Shown piece after piece: positions 7,635 to 14,974 of a DNA stretch of 64,000 nucleotides. The stretch is from Pseudomonas botevensis (GTDB lineage Bacteria; Pseudomonadota; Gammaproteobacteria; Pseudomonadales; Pseudomonadaceae): positions 1-64,000 of the forward strand of contig NZ_JAHTKI010000013.1 in NCBI RefSeq assembly GCF_019145475.1, given 5' to 3'. Position 1 is the stretch's first letter, and the number at the start of each line of letters is the position of its first letter. The notes under the pieces were generated by a model. That model was not told the origin of the DNA. It saw only the letters and a program-made list of their open reading frames with translations, and did not search any database. The translations under genes and the position numbers were made by a program.

Positions 7635-8648
7635 TCACGCCGGGACGCCGCACGCAGCGGCGCGCTCGGCGACATGGCGCAGGCTGTCGAAGTTGATATT
7701 CGCGCCTGAGTCGATTGCCACCAGGGTCTGCCCACGGACGCCGCTTCTCGCCACGTAGCGCCTGATGCCAGCAACCGCCAATGCCCCGGAAGGCTCGGTG
7801 ATCGAGCGGGTATCGTCGTAGATATTCTTGATCGCGGCGCAGAGTTCGTCGTTGCTGACCGTGATCACTTCATCCACACAGAAGCGGCAGATTTCAAAAC
7901 CGTACTCGCCGATCTGCGCCACCGCCACACCATCGGCGAACGTTCCGACGTCAGCCAATACCACGCGCTGTTCGGCCTGGATCGCGGCTTGAAGACAGGC
8001 CGAATGCTCCGATTCCACACCGATGATCCGCACTTCCGGCCGCAGGTATTTGACGTACGCCGCGATGCCGGCGATCAATCCGCCACCGCCCACCGGAACG
8101 AAAATCGCATCCAGCGCGCCTTGGTGCTGGCGCAGAATTTCCATCGCCACCGTACCCTGCCCGGCGATCACGTCCGGGTCATCGAATGGCGATACGAAGG
8201 TACGCCCGGTCTGTTCGGCCAGTTGCAGCGCATGGGCCAGGGCGAAGGGAAAACTGGCGCCGTGCAGCAGCGCCTCGCCCCCGCGACTTCGCACACCCAG
8301 CACCTTCAACTCCGGGGTGGTGGCGGGCATGACGATGGTCGCCGAGATCCCCAACTCGCGCGCCGCCAAGGCCACCCCTTGGGCATGATTGCCCGCCGAT
8401 GCGGTGATCACCCCGCGTTCCTTTTGTGCGTCGCTCAGTTGCACCAGTTTGTTGTAGGCGCCACGGATCTTGAAGGAGAAGGTCGGTTGCAGGTCTTCGC
8501 GCTTGAGCAGAATCCGGCTGCCCAGCGCTTCGGACAGCGCCGGGGCCGACTGCAACGGCGTGCGCACCGCCAGGTCGTAGACCGGCGCGGCAAGAATCCT
8601 TTTCACGTATTGCTCAAGCAGGGCTTGCTGGTCGGGGCTGTACGGCAT
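7635..8648 (-). CDS. ilvA: Threonine dehydratase (threonine ammonia-lyase), catalytic domain only
   Basis: A 337-residue PLP enzyme that deaminates threonine to 2-oxobutanoate, the first step of isoleucine synthesis. The sequence follows the catalytic half of E. coli IlvA closely: the PLP-lysine motif TFSFKIRGAYN, the substrate loop TASAGNHAQGVA, the glycine-rich phosphate-binding VPVGGGGL, and EPSGALAVAG. It ends just where IlvA's C-terminal ACT-like regulatory domains (about 170 residues) begin, so feedback inhibition by isoleucine through that domain is not possible. The start at 8648 has AAGGAG upstream. The 5' region encodes a leader peptide and attenuator (see 8693-8799), pointing to a biosynthetic role rather than the catabolic TdcB role. 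Confidence 0.88.
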   Translation of the reverse strand: MPYSPDQQALLEQYVKRILAAPVYDLAVRTPLQSAPALSEALGSRILLKREDLQPTFSFKIRGAYNKLVQLSDAQKERGVITASAGNHAQGVALAARELGISATIVMPATTPELKVLGVRSRGGEALLHGASFPFALAHALQLAEQTGRTFVSPFDDPDVIAGQGTVAMEILRQHQGALDAIFVPVGGGGLIAGIAAYVKYLRPEVRIIGVESEHSACLQAAIQAEQRVVLADVGTFADGVAVAQIGEYGFEICRFCVDEVITVSNDELCAAIKNIYDDTRSITEPSGALAVAGIRRYVARSGVRGQTLVAIDSGANINFDSLRHVAERAAACGVPA

Positions 8649-8692
8649 GATCGTCTCCTTGGCTTTGATCAAAACCCCGGAGACAGAAAGTG

Positions 8693-8715
8693 AAAACCCG
8701 CCTCTAGGGCGGGTT
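8693..8715 (-). terminator. Attenuator terminator in the threonine dehydratase leader
   Basis: On the minus strand, AACCCGCC pairs with GGCGGGTT around a CTAGA loop and is followed by TTTT, 45 bp before the structural gene start. The left arm (CCCGCC) can alternatively pair with GGCGGG inside the end of the leader-peptide coding region, forming an antiterminator. That upstream GGCGG can in turn pair with CCGCC further 5'. The 1:2, 2:3 and 3:4 alternatives of classical amino-acid attenuation are therefore all present. Confidence 0.75.
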
Positions 8716-8733
8716 GGGTGCTGCAGTCGTGAG

Positions 8734-8799
8734 CTAGCCCGCCAAATGAGGAATGGCGGTAATAATGCTTGGCTGGCAGCGCAATACGGTGGAAGTCAT
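8734..8799 (-). CDS. Leader peptide of the threonine dehydratase attenuator (21 aa)
   Basis: A short minus-strand frame, ATG at 8799 and TAG at 8734-8736, begins MTSTVLRC and contains Ile-Ile-Thr-Ala-Ile at codons 12-16, with three Thr codons in total. The Ile codons lie at and just before the first arm (CCGCCA) of the leader hairpins, and the stop codon lies just after the second arm (TGGCGGG). Stalling at the Ile codons would free arm 2 to pair with arm 3 and prevent the terminator, while a ribosome reaching the stop would cover arm 2 and allow termination. No Shine-Dalgarno site is visible; the probable promoter places the transcript start within a few bases of the ATG, so translation may be leaderless. 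Confidence 0.65.
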   Translation of the reverse strand: MTSTVLRCQPSIITAIPHLAG

Positions 8800-8806
8800 G
8801 GGCTGG

Positions 8807-8836
8807 AAGTTAGCCCGGAGGTCAGGGGCAAGTCAA
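8807..8836 (-). promoter_or_regulatory. Candidate sigma-70 promoter for the attenuated threonine dehydratase operon
   Basis: On the minus strand, TTGACT (8836-8831) and TAACTT (8812-8807) are separated by 18 bp. The predicted transcription start falls 0-5 bases before the leader-peptide ATG at 8799. The -10 box is moderate, so the exact start is uncertain. Confidence 0.5.
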
Positions 8837-8898
8837 TGGCGAATTTTGCGCCAGGTCTGTAGGCTGGCCATTCGCTCATCTGACCAAGGAAGGAATGC

Positions 8899-9237
8899 AT
8901 GATGTCCATTGCCCTGCCCCTCACCGCGTTGATCGCATTCAGCGGCTACACCGCTGCCGTAATGCTTCAAGCCGAGCAATCACTGGTCGACTTCGGCATC
9001 AGTCTTATGTCGCGCCCTGATACCGCGCAGGTGGTGATCGATCTTTACCTGCTGGCGACTTTGGCCGGCATCTGGATGTACAAGGACGCACGCAAACGCG
9101 GGCAGTCAGGCTGGTCGGTGGTGCCGTATCTGTTGCTGACAGCAGTGTTTGTGTCCGTCGGGCCGTTGTTGTATCTGGTGACCCGAGGCCTGCAGGAGCG
9201 CAAACGCCCCGCGTCCGTCATTTCGCCAGACGCCTGA
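8899..9237 (+). CDS. Small membrane protein, DUF2834-like
   Basis: A 112-residue protein with three hydrophobic segments (about 5-25, 46-62 and 76-96) and the stretch YKDARKRGQSGW between the second and third, followed by PYLLLTAVFVSVGPLLYL. This layout fits the DUF2834 family of unknown function. Two adjacent ATG codons (8899 and 8902) are both reachable from AAGGA. The 3' end overlaps the convergent CorA-family gene by 20 bp. Confidence 0.65.
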   Translation: MMSIALPLTALIAFSGYTAAVMLQAEQSLVDFGISLMSRPDTAQVVIDLYLLATLAGIWMYKDARKRGQSGWSVVPYLLLTAVFVSVGPLLYLVTRGLQERKRPASVISPDA

Positions 9238-10141
9238 GCCCGAACAACATCCCCCCTGCCCCCAGCATCATTGCCGCCAGAAACAGCGGATACGACACCC
9301 ACCACGGCGTGCCGGCGGTCATCATGCTGAATTCGGACATGCCGCCAATGCTCGCAATCAGGTTGAGCGGCAGAAACACCACGTTGATCAGCGTCAGTTT
9401 GCGCAGCAGGTTGTTCATGCTGTTGTTCATCAGGTTGCCGCGTGCGTCGATCAGGCCCGAGAACACCGTGGAATAGATTTCCGCCTGCTTGTAGCACTGG
9501 TTGTTTTCGATGATCAGGTCATCGATCTGCCCCAGCACCTCACCGCCAAAGCCCTGCTTTTGCGCGTGGTTGCGCAGTCGCGTGAGTACCGCGCCGTTGC
9601 TGTGCAGGGCGTTGATGTAATAGATCAGGCTTTCACTGAGGTTGAACATCTGCACCAGATGCTGGTTCTGCATCGAGGCGTTGAATTTTTGCTGCAACTC
9701 CCGGGCGACCAGTTTGATCACCTTCAAATGCCCGAGGTAGTGATGAATGTTGTGGAACAGCAGGTCGAGCAGCACATCCAGCGGTGTGTTCAGCGGCTGG
9801 CGGGTGCCGAGGCCGTGCAGCGGCGTGTCGTCGGTGGCGATCACCAGCAACTGCCCCGGTGAGAACAGCAGCCCGCAGGACGCCACTTCGAACGCCAGGT
9901 TGCCACCGCCGGAATAGTTTTCCGGACGTTTCCAGATCAGAAACAGGTGGTCGGGGTGGAATTCGATGCGCGACACCTCGTCCGGATCGAGCGCCGAGGC
10001 CAGCGCATGCTCATCGACCTTGAAATGGCTGTGCAGCACGTCGCGCTCGGCGACATCGGGATTGCTGAACAACATCACCTGCGCGTCGAGCCGCTCGACC
10101 CGCTGCAACCCGCCATCATTCAATGCAAAGCTGTGGATCAT
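9218..10141 (-). CDS. CorA-family divalent cation transporter with GMS in place of GMN
   Basis: A 307-residue protein with a large N-terminal cytoplasmic domain, a long helical stalk (about 125-245) and two C-terminal transmembrane segments (about 250-268 and 283-302), the layout of CorA/Mrs2-type Mg2+ channels. The selectivity-filter signature at the end of the first membrane helix reads IGGMSEF at residues 265-271. The usual invariant Gly-Met-Asn is therefore Gly-Met-Ser. Such replacement can change ion selectivity, and zinc-exporting relatives (ZntB) also depart from the classical motif context. The substrate is therefore open: Mg2+, Co2+ or Zn2+. It lies 7 bp downstream of the RimK-like gene on the same strand and may share its transcript. 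Confidence 0.85.
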   Translation of the reverse strand: MIHSFALNDGGLQRVERLDAQVMLFSNPDVAERDVLHSHFKVDEHALASALDPDEVSRIEFHPDHLFLIWKRPENYSGGGNLAFEVASCGLLFSPGQLLVIATDDTPLHGLGTRQPLNTPLDVLLDLLFHNIHHYLGHLKVIKLVARELQQKFNASMQNQHLVQMFNLSESLIYYINALHSNGAVLTRLRNHAQKQGFGGEVLGQIDDLIIENNQCYKQAEIYSTVFSGLIDARGNLMNNSMNNLLRKLTLINVVFLPLNLIASIGGMSEFSMMTAGTPWWVSYPLFLAAMMLGAGGMLFGLRRLAK

Positions 10142-10148
10142 CGGCGCC

Positions 10149-11723
10149 TCACCAGGCCTGGCCGCGACGCTTGAGTTCCAGACGCCGCACGAACTCTTCC
10201 AGCACCAGCGAATACAGATCGTCCTGCAAGTACGCGTCTTCGATCCCGGCGTCGAGGTTCGGGTTGTCGTTGACTTCGATGACCACCACTTTGTCGCCCG
10301 CCTGCTTCAGGTCCACGCCGTAGAGGCCGTCGCCGATCAGGTTGGCGGTCTTCACCGCCAGTTCCACCACCGCGCGCGGCGCCTCGTGAACCGCCAGCGT
10401 GCGGCACTCGCCGTTGACATCCTGGCCTTTGGCCTTGTGGTTGTAGATCTGCCAATGGCCCTTGGACATGAAGTACTGGCAGGCGAAGATCGGTTTGCGG
10501 TTGAGCACGCCGATGCGCCAGTCGTAGTCGGTGTAGAAGAACTCCTGGGCCAGCAACAGCACCGAATGTTCGAACAGTTCGGCGGTGGCTTCGAGCAGCG
10601 CCTGCTGGCTTTCGACCTTGATGACCCCACGGGAAAAACAGCCATCGGGAATCTTCAGCACCAGCGGAAACCCGAGGCGCTCGCCGACGCGCTCGAAGTC
10701 TTCCGGTCGCTCCTTGTAGAGGATTTCGGTGGCGGGCATACCCAGTTGATGGCTGTTGAGCAGGTCGGTCAGGTAGACCTTGTTGGTGCAACGCAGGATC
10801 GACGCCGGGTCGTCCATCACCACCAGCCCTTCGCTTTCGGCCTTCTTGGCGAAGCGGTAGGTGTGGTTGTCGACGCTGGTGGTTTCGCGGATCAGCAAAC
10901 CGTCGTACTCGGCCAGTCGCGCGTAATCCTTGCGCTCGATCAGTTCCACCTCGATGCCCATGCCTCTGCCGACCCGGATGAAGTTTTCCAGCGCCTGCGC
11001 GTTGGAGGGCGGCAGCGCTTCCTGCGGATCGTGGAGGATCGCCAGGTCGTAGCGCGCCATTCGCCGGGATCGCGGGACGCGCCAGACTTTACGGCTGAAA
11101 CTGTCCAGGGCATTGGCGAACTGATCTTCCTGATCGTCGCGCAACTTGTGCAAGGCACCGGACTTGATGCCTTCGATGTGCCAGCCGTTAGTTCGACGAA
11201 ACTCAACTAACAGGATCGGGCAGGGAAACACTTCAAACAACTGCCGTGCCAGATCCTGAAGCGGCTCTATATGGGTCTTGCCGAAATAAAGGGTCAGCGT
11301 GAAGCCTTCGGTATCGTTGTAAAGATGATGACTGAGGGCTTTTTCCAGGGTCTTGTCGAGGTCATCCAGCGCAAGACCGTAAAGTGCCTTGCGCGTCAGT
11401 TCGCTGATGGTGCGCACCGACGGAATCACCTTGTGCCCCCGTGCCTCGGCCAGCAGCGAACAATAGTAGCCATGGCCCAGATACTTGTAGCTGCGGCACA
11501 GATTGATCACCTGCACCCGCTTGCCCGACTCGCCGTCGCGGGTCTGTTCCAGGTATTCCTGGGCGCTGACGATGTCCTCGCTGGGAAAGTATGAGGCCCA
11601 ATCTTCCTTGCGTTCGACGATGATCAAGACTTGACTGGAAGTGATTGCAACCGGGCTCAAACAGGTTGCTGCCGGTAAACTTTGTTTGGATACTTCGCGC
11701 CAATGACCCTGTACCGCTGACAT
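10149..11723 (-). CDS. RimK family ATP-grasp ligase with N-terminal RimK-like domain
   Basis: A 524-residue protein. The N-terminal 200 residues start with a VLIIVERKEDW stretch and form the accessory domain seen in long RimK-like proteins. The C-terminal part is an ATP-grasp: RCTNKVYLTDLL, PLVLKIPDGCFSRGV (nucleotide loop), YDWRIGVLNRKPIFACQY, and the metal-binding end VVVIEVNDNPNLDAG. Such enzymes ligate amino acids (often glutamate) to a carboxylate acceptor; the acceptor here is unknown. The start at 11723 was chosen because the extension to 11861 runs into the divergent GNAT gene. A RimK-like gene beside a GNAT gene is a recurrent arrangement in Pseudomonas. Confidence 0.85.
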   Translation of the reverse strand: MSAVQGHWREVSKQSLPAATCLSPVAITSSQVLIIVERKEDWASYFPSEDIVSAQEYLEQTRDGESGKRVQVINLCRSYKYLGHGYYCSLLAEARGHKVIPSVRTISELTRKALYGLALDDLDKTLEKALSHHLYNDTEGFTLTLYFGKTHIEPLQDLARQLFEVFPCPILLVEFRRTNGWHIEGIKSGALHKLRDDQEDQFANALDSFSRKVWRVPRSRRMARYDLAILHDPQEALPPSNAQALENFIRVGRGMGIEVELIERKDYARLAEYDGLLIRETTSVDNHTYRFAKKAESEGLVVMDDPASILRCTNKVYLTDLLNSHQLGMPATEILYKERPEDFERVGERLGFPLVLKIPDGCFSRGVIKVESQQALLEATAELFEHSVLLLAQEFFYTDYDWRIGVLNRKPIFACQYFMSKGHWQIYNHKAKGQDVNGECRTLAVHEAPRAVVELAVKTANLIGDGLYGVDLKQAGDKVVVIEVNDNPNLDAGIEDAYLQDDLYSLVLEEFVRRLELKRRGQAW

Positions 11724-11815
11724 AGAAATCGATCCGTTGGAGAACAAGACCTTTTCTATTAAGCACGGGATTTTCCAAAAGTCCCGTTTCGTTACGTAAC
11801 TTTTACGGCGGTCAT

Positions 11816-12265
11816 ATGGATACTGTTTTTCGCTTGGCGGTAATGGATGATTTGCCGGCACTGCTCGCGCTGGAACTGCGTTGTTTCGCTACGGATCGCC
11901 TTAGCCGACGCAGCTTTCGCAGGATGATCGAGCGAGCGCACGGGCAGTTGCGGGTGATCGAAAGCGAGGGCCAATTGCTCGGTTATGCGCTGGTGCTGTT
12001 TCGACGCGGCACGTCATCGGCACGGCTGTATTCGATCGCGATTGCCGGCACGGCCCGTGGTGGTGGATGGGGAAAGCGGCTGCTGCAACACGTCGAGGCC
12101 TGTGCGGCCGAGCATGGCTGCACCCATCTGCGACTGGAGGTTCGCATCGACAACCCCGTCGCTATTGCCTTGTACGAGCGCAACGGCTATCGGCGCTTCG
12201 GGTTGATTCACGATTACTACGAAGACCACACCGATGCGTTGCGCATGCAGAAACCTCTTCCTTGA
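11816..12265 (+). CDS. GNAT family N-acetyltransferase, RimI-like
   Basis: A 149-residue acetyltransferase with the GNAT motif A region ARLYSIAIAGTARGGGWGKRLL (the Q/RxxGxG/A acetyl-CoA loop appears as RGGGWG), then LRLEVRIDNPVAIALYERNGYRRFG, typical of RimI-type protein N-acetyltransferases. It is divergent from the RimK-like gene, 92 bp apart. In many pseudomonads I recall the equivalent gene being longer, fused to a C39-type peptidase domain; here the protein stops right after the GNAT fold. The ATG at 11816 has only a weak ribosome binding site. The substrate is unknown. Confidence 0.8.
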   Translation: MDTVFRLAVMDDLPALLALELRCFATDRLSRRSFRRMIERAHGQLRVIESEGQLLGYALVLFRRGTSSARLYSIAIAGTARGGGWGKRLLQHVEACAAEHGCTHLRLEVRIDNPVAIALYERNGYRRFGLIHDYYEDHTDALRMQKPLP

Positions 12266-12272
12266 GAGGAGC

Positions 12273-12295
12273 GCGAGGGAGGCTGCCTCCCTCGC
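12273..12295. repeat. Perfect 11-bp palindrome between convergent genes
   Basis: GCGAGGGAGGC and its complement GCCTCCCTCGC meet around a single T. There is no T-tract on either side, so it is a strong hairpin rather than a classical terminator, though its position between two convergent genes suggests a role in transcript ends. Confidence 0.6.
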
Positions 12296-12302
12296 CCCCC
12301 GG

Positions 12303-13454
12303 CTATTTCAAGCCAACCTTGTACAACGAGCCATTGGACTCGTCCGTCAGCACATACAGATAGCCGTCCGGCCCCTGCCGTACGTCACGGATCCGCTGCT
12401 TGAGTTCGCCCAACAGACGTTCTTCATGCACGACCTTGTCGCCCTCGAACTGCAAGCGGATCAGCTCCTGACTCACCAGCGCGCCGATGAATACGTTGTG
12501 CTGCCAGGGCTTGAACCGGTCCGCATCGTAGAACGCCATGCCGCTGACGCCCGGTGATTTTTCCCACACATGATGGGGGCCGACAGTGCCCTCGGCGGTC
12601 TTGCCCTTGGCTTCCGGAATCGGCAGCAGGTTGTAGTTGATGCCATGAGTCGCCAGCGGCCAACCGTAGTTCTTGCCGCGTTCGATGATGTTCACCTCAT
12701 CACCGCCGCGCGGGCCGTGTTCGTTTTCCCAGAGGGTGCCGGTCCACGGGTTGAGCGCCGCGCCCTGCGGGTTGCGATGGCCGTAGGACCAGATTTCCGG
12801 GCGTACCCCGGACTGACCGACAAAAGGGTTGTCGTCCGGCACCTTGCCGTCCGGGAAGATCCGCACGACTTTGCCTTGCAGCTTGTCCAGATCCTGCGCG
12901 GTCGGGCGGTCGTTGTTTTCGCCCAGAGTGATGAACAGATAGCCGTCGCGATCGAACACCAGCCGCGAGCCGAAGTGATTGCCGACCGACAGTTTCGGCT
13001 CCTGGCGAAAGATCACCTTGAAGTCCTTCAGGGTTTTCAGGTCATCCGCCAGACGCCCGCGTCCCACAGCCGTTCCGGCCTTGTCGCCAGCGCCCCCGCC
13101 CTCGGCGTAGGACAGGTACACCAACCGATCCTGTTTGAAGTCCGGTGACAGCGCCACATCGAGCAACCCACCCTGGCCCTCGGCCCAGACCTTCGGCACT
13201 CCGCTGATCGGTGCCGACAGCTTGCCGTCGACGCCCACCACCCGCAGATTGCCGGGGCGCTCGGTGACCAGCATGCCCTGGCGATCCGGCAGGAACGCCA
13301 AGGCCCACGGATGTTCCAGATCCTGGGCGAGAGTCGTGACTTCGAGCGTGCCTTGCTCGCTCTGCAATTCTTTGGGAGCCGCTGCAAAGCTCGGGGCGGT
13401 GAAACTGATCAGGGCGCCGGCACACAGGCTGGCCAGCAGGGTTTTACGCAACAT
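12303..13454 (-). CDS. PQQ-dependent soluble aldose sugar dehydrogenase (YliI-like)
   Basis: A 383-residue protein with a signal peptide (cut near SFAA, residues 22-24), hence periplasmic. It has the glucose/sorbosone dehydrogenase beta-propeller motifs: LEHPWALAFLPD, MLVTERPG, GGLLDVALSPDF, GNHFGSRLVFD, GHRNPQGAALNPWTGTLWENEHGPRGGDEVN and GKNYGWP. It should oxidise aldoses using PQQ and pass electrons to the respiratory chain. The start at 13454 has AAGGAA upstream; the 12 extra codons to 13490 would bury the signal peptide. It is followed 40 bp upstream by a small Pro-rich gene on the same strand. Confidence 0.88.
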   Translation of the reverse strand: MLRKTLLASLCAGALISFTAPSFAAAPKELQSEQGTLEVTTLAQDLEHPWALAFLPDRQGMLVTERPGNLRVVGVDGKLSAPISGVPKVWAEGQGGLLDVALSPDFKQDRLVYLSYAEGGGAGDKAGTAVGRGRLADDLKTLKDFKVIFRQEPKLSVGNHFGSRLVFDRDGYLFITLGENNDRPTAQDLDKLQGKVVRIFPDGKVPDDNPFVGQSGVRPEIWSYGHRNPQGAALNPWTGTLWENEHGPRGGDEVNIIERGKNYGWPLATHGINYNLLPIPEAKGKTAEGTVGPHHVWEKSPGVSGMAFYDADRFKPWQHNVFIGALVSQELIRLQFEGDKVVHEERLLGELKQRIRDVRQGPDGYLYVLTDESNGSLYKVGLK

Positions 13455-13493
13455 GCACGATTCCTTTTGTTCGTTGAAAGAAAGCGACAACGC

Positions 13494-13835
13494 TCAACGG
13501 TTGCTGTCGGTACTGCGCGAAGGTGGATTGGGAATGAAGGTCGGCGGCGTACTCGGCACCGAACGTTGCGGCTGGCCATTGCCAATGCCGCGATTGTCCA
13601 GGGTCGGCGGGCGTGGCACCGGAACGGTGTTCGGCCCACGAATGGTCGGGGCACTGGGCTGAGTGCCCTGCATGCTGTTGGGGTTGGCCCGGCGGATCGG
13701 GCTGTTGTAGGGATTATTGCTGTTGCCGGTCGGACTTTGCGCCAGCAACAGAGCCGACGACGGCGACGCGCCATCCGCGTGCGCCAGGCCTCCACCGAGG
13801 ATCAGGGCAACGATGCCAAGCAGGAAACGGTTCAT
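13494..13835 (-). CDS. Small secreted proline/asparagine-rich protein
   Basis: A 113-residue protein with a signal peptide (MNRFLLGIVALILGGGLAHA). The mature part is low in hydrophobicity and rich in Pro, Asn, Ser and Arg (SPTGNSNNPYNSPIRR, PVPRPPTLDNRG), likely disordered in the periplasm. There is no domain I recognise. The start at 13835 is favoured by the GAGAGG ribosome site and the signal peptide. It lies directly before the PQQ-type dehydrogenase on the same strand and could be co-transcribed. Confidence 0.65.
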   Translation of the reverse strand: MNRFLLGIVALILGGGLAHADGASPSSALLLAQSPTGNSNNPYNSPIRRANPNSMQGTQPSAPTIRGPNTVPVPRPPTLDNRGIGNGQPQRSVPSTPPTFIPNPPSRSTDSNR

Positions 13836-14024
13836 GGACGGCCTCTCTCGATGCACGTGGAATTGAGCCTTCGAGTCCACGCTACGCCGAGGGTTCGGAT
13901 TTGTTAACCGCTTATGTGTCCGCAAGATGTAACACGACTTGACCTGACGGCCTCTCCCCTCGACAAACAGGAAACTTTTGCGCCCGGCCATCAGTCACCT
14001 GAACATCACTCGGAGGACACCACC

Positions 14025-14891
14025 ATGGCTCGGGCAATCTGGAAAGGCGCAATCAGTTTCGGGCTGGTTCACATCCCCGTCGCACTGGTTTCCGCCACAT
14101 CGTCCCAAGGCGTGGACTTCGATTGGCTCGACAGCCGCAGCATGGATCCGGTGGGCTACAAACGGGTGAACAAGGTGACCGGCAAGGAAGTCACCAAGGA
14201 ACACATCGTCAAAGGCGTGGCCTATGAAAAGGGTCGCTACGTAGTGCTCAGTGAAGAAGAAATTCGCTCGGCGCATCCGCTGTCGACCCAGACCATCGAC
14301 ATTTTCTCTTTCGTCGACAGCGAATCGATCCCCTTGCAGAACATCGACACGCCCTATTACCTGGCGCCGGACAAACGCGGCGGCAAGGTCTACGCCTTGC
14401 TGCGCGAAACCCTGAGCAAGACCAAAAAAGTTGCCCTCGCCCGGGTGGTCCTGCACACGCGGCAATATCTGGCCGCCTTGATGCCGCTCGAATCGGCGCT
14501 GGTACTGGTGAAATTACGCTGGCCCCAGGAGGTGCGCAGTCTCGATGAACTCGCGCTGGGCAGCGAAGTGACCAAGCCGCAACTGGCCAAGGGTGAGCTG
14601 GACATGGCCAGGCGTCTGGTAGAAGACATGAGCGCGGACTGGACGCCGGAGGACTACAACGACGAGTTCGAGAACAAGATCATGGCCCTGGTGGAGAAAA
14701 AGGCCCATGAAGGCAAGATCGAGGATGTCGAGACGGTGGGCGGCGAGGAAGCGCGCAAAACAGCGGATGTGATTGACTTGACCGAGTTGCTCAAGCGCAG
14801 CCTCGGCGGGAAAGCGCCGAGCAAGCCCAAAGCGAAAGCGGCCAGCAAATCGGCACCGGCCAGGAAGGCCAAAAAAGCTTCGGGGGAATGA
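14025..14891 (+). CDS. ku: Ku, non-homologous end-joining DNA-binding protein
   Basis: A 288-residue bacterial Ku starting MARAIWKGAISFGLVHIPV, with the core stretches DSRSMDPVGYKRVNKVTGKEV, YVVLSEEE, DIFSFVD, YYLAPDKRGGKVYALLRE and MPLESALVLVKLRWPQEVR, and a Lys/Ala-rich C-terminal tail that extends DNA binding. Ku homodimers load onto double-strand breaks and recruit LigD; ligD is not in the window. GGAGG precedes the ATG. It is monocistronic: neighbours on both sides are on the opposite strand. Confidence 0.96.
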   Translation: MARAIWKGAISFGLVHIPVALVSATSSQGVDFDWLDSRSMDPVGYKRVNKVTGKEVTKEHIVKGVAYEKGRYVVLSEEEIRSAHPLSTQTIDIFSFVDSESIPLQNIDTPYYLAPDKRGGKVYALLRETLSKTKKVALARVVLHTRQYLAALMPLESALVLVKLRWPQEVRSLDELALGSEVTKPQLAKGELDMARRLVEDMSADWTPEDYNDEFENKIMALVEKKAHEGKIEDVETVGGEEARKTADVIDLTELLKRSLGGKAPSKPKAKAASKSAPARKAKKASGE

Positions 14892-14917
14892 GGTCGGTCA
14901 GACCGGTCCTCGGCTGG

Positions 14918-14966
14918 AGGTGCGGGCTTCTTGGAGGCAAGCCCGCGAAGGCGCCAATCCTGGCGC
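14918..14966. repeat. Tandem hairpins (REP-like) between ku and lpxO
   Basis: GCGGGCTT...AAGCCCGC and GGCGCC...GGCGCC lie side by side between the convergent ku and lpxO genes. The sequence GCGGGCTTGCC...TTCGCGGGC on the minus strand resembles degenerate Pseudomonas REP palindromes. They probably act as a bidirectional transcript-end structure. Confidence 0.5.
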
Positions 14967-14974
14967 CACAAATC

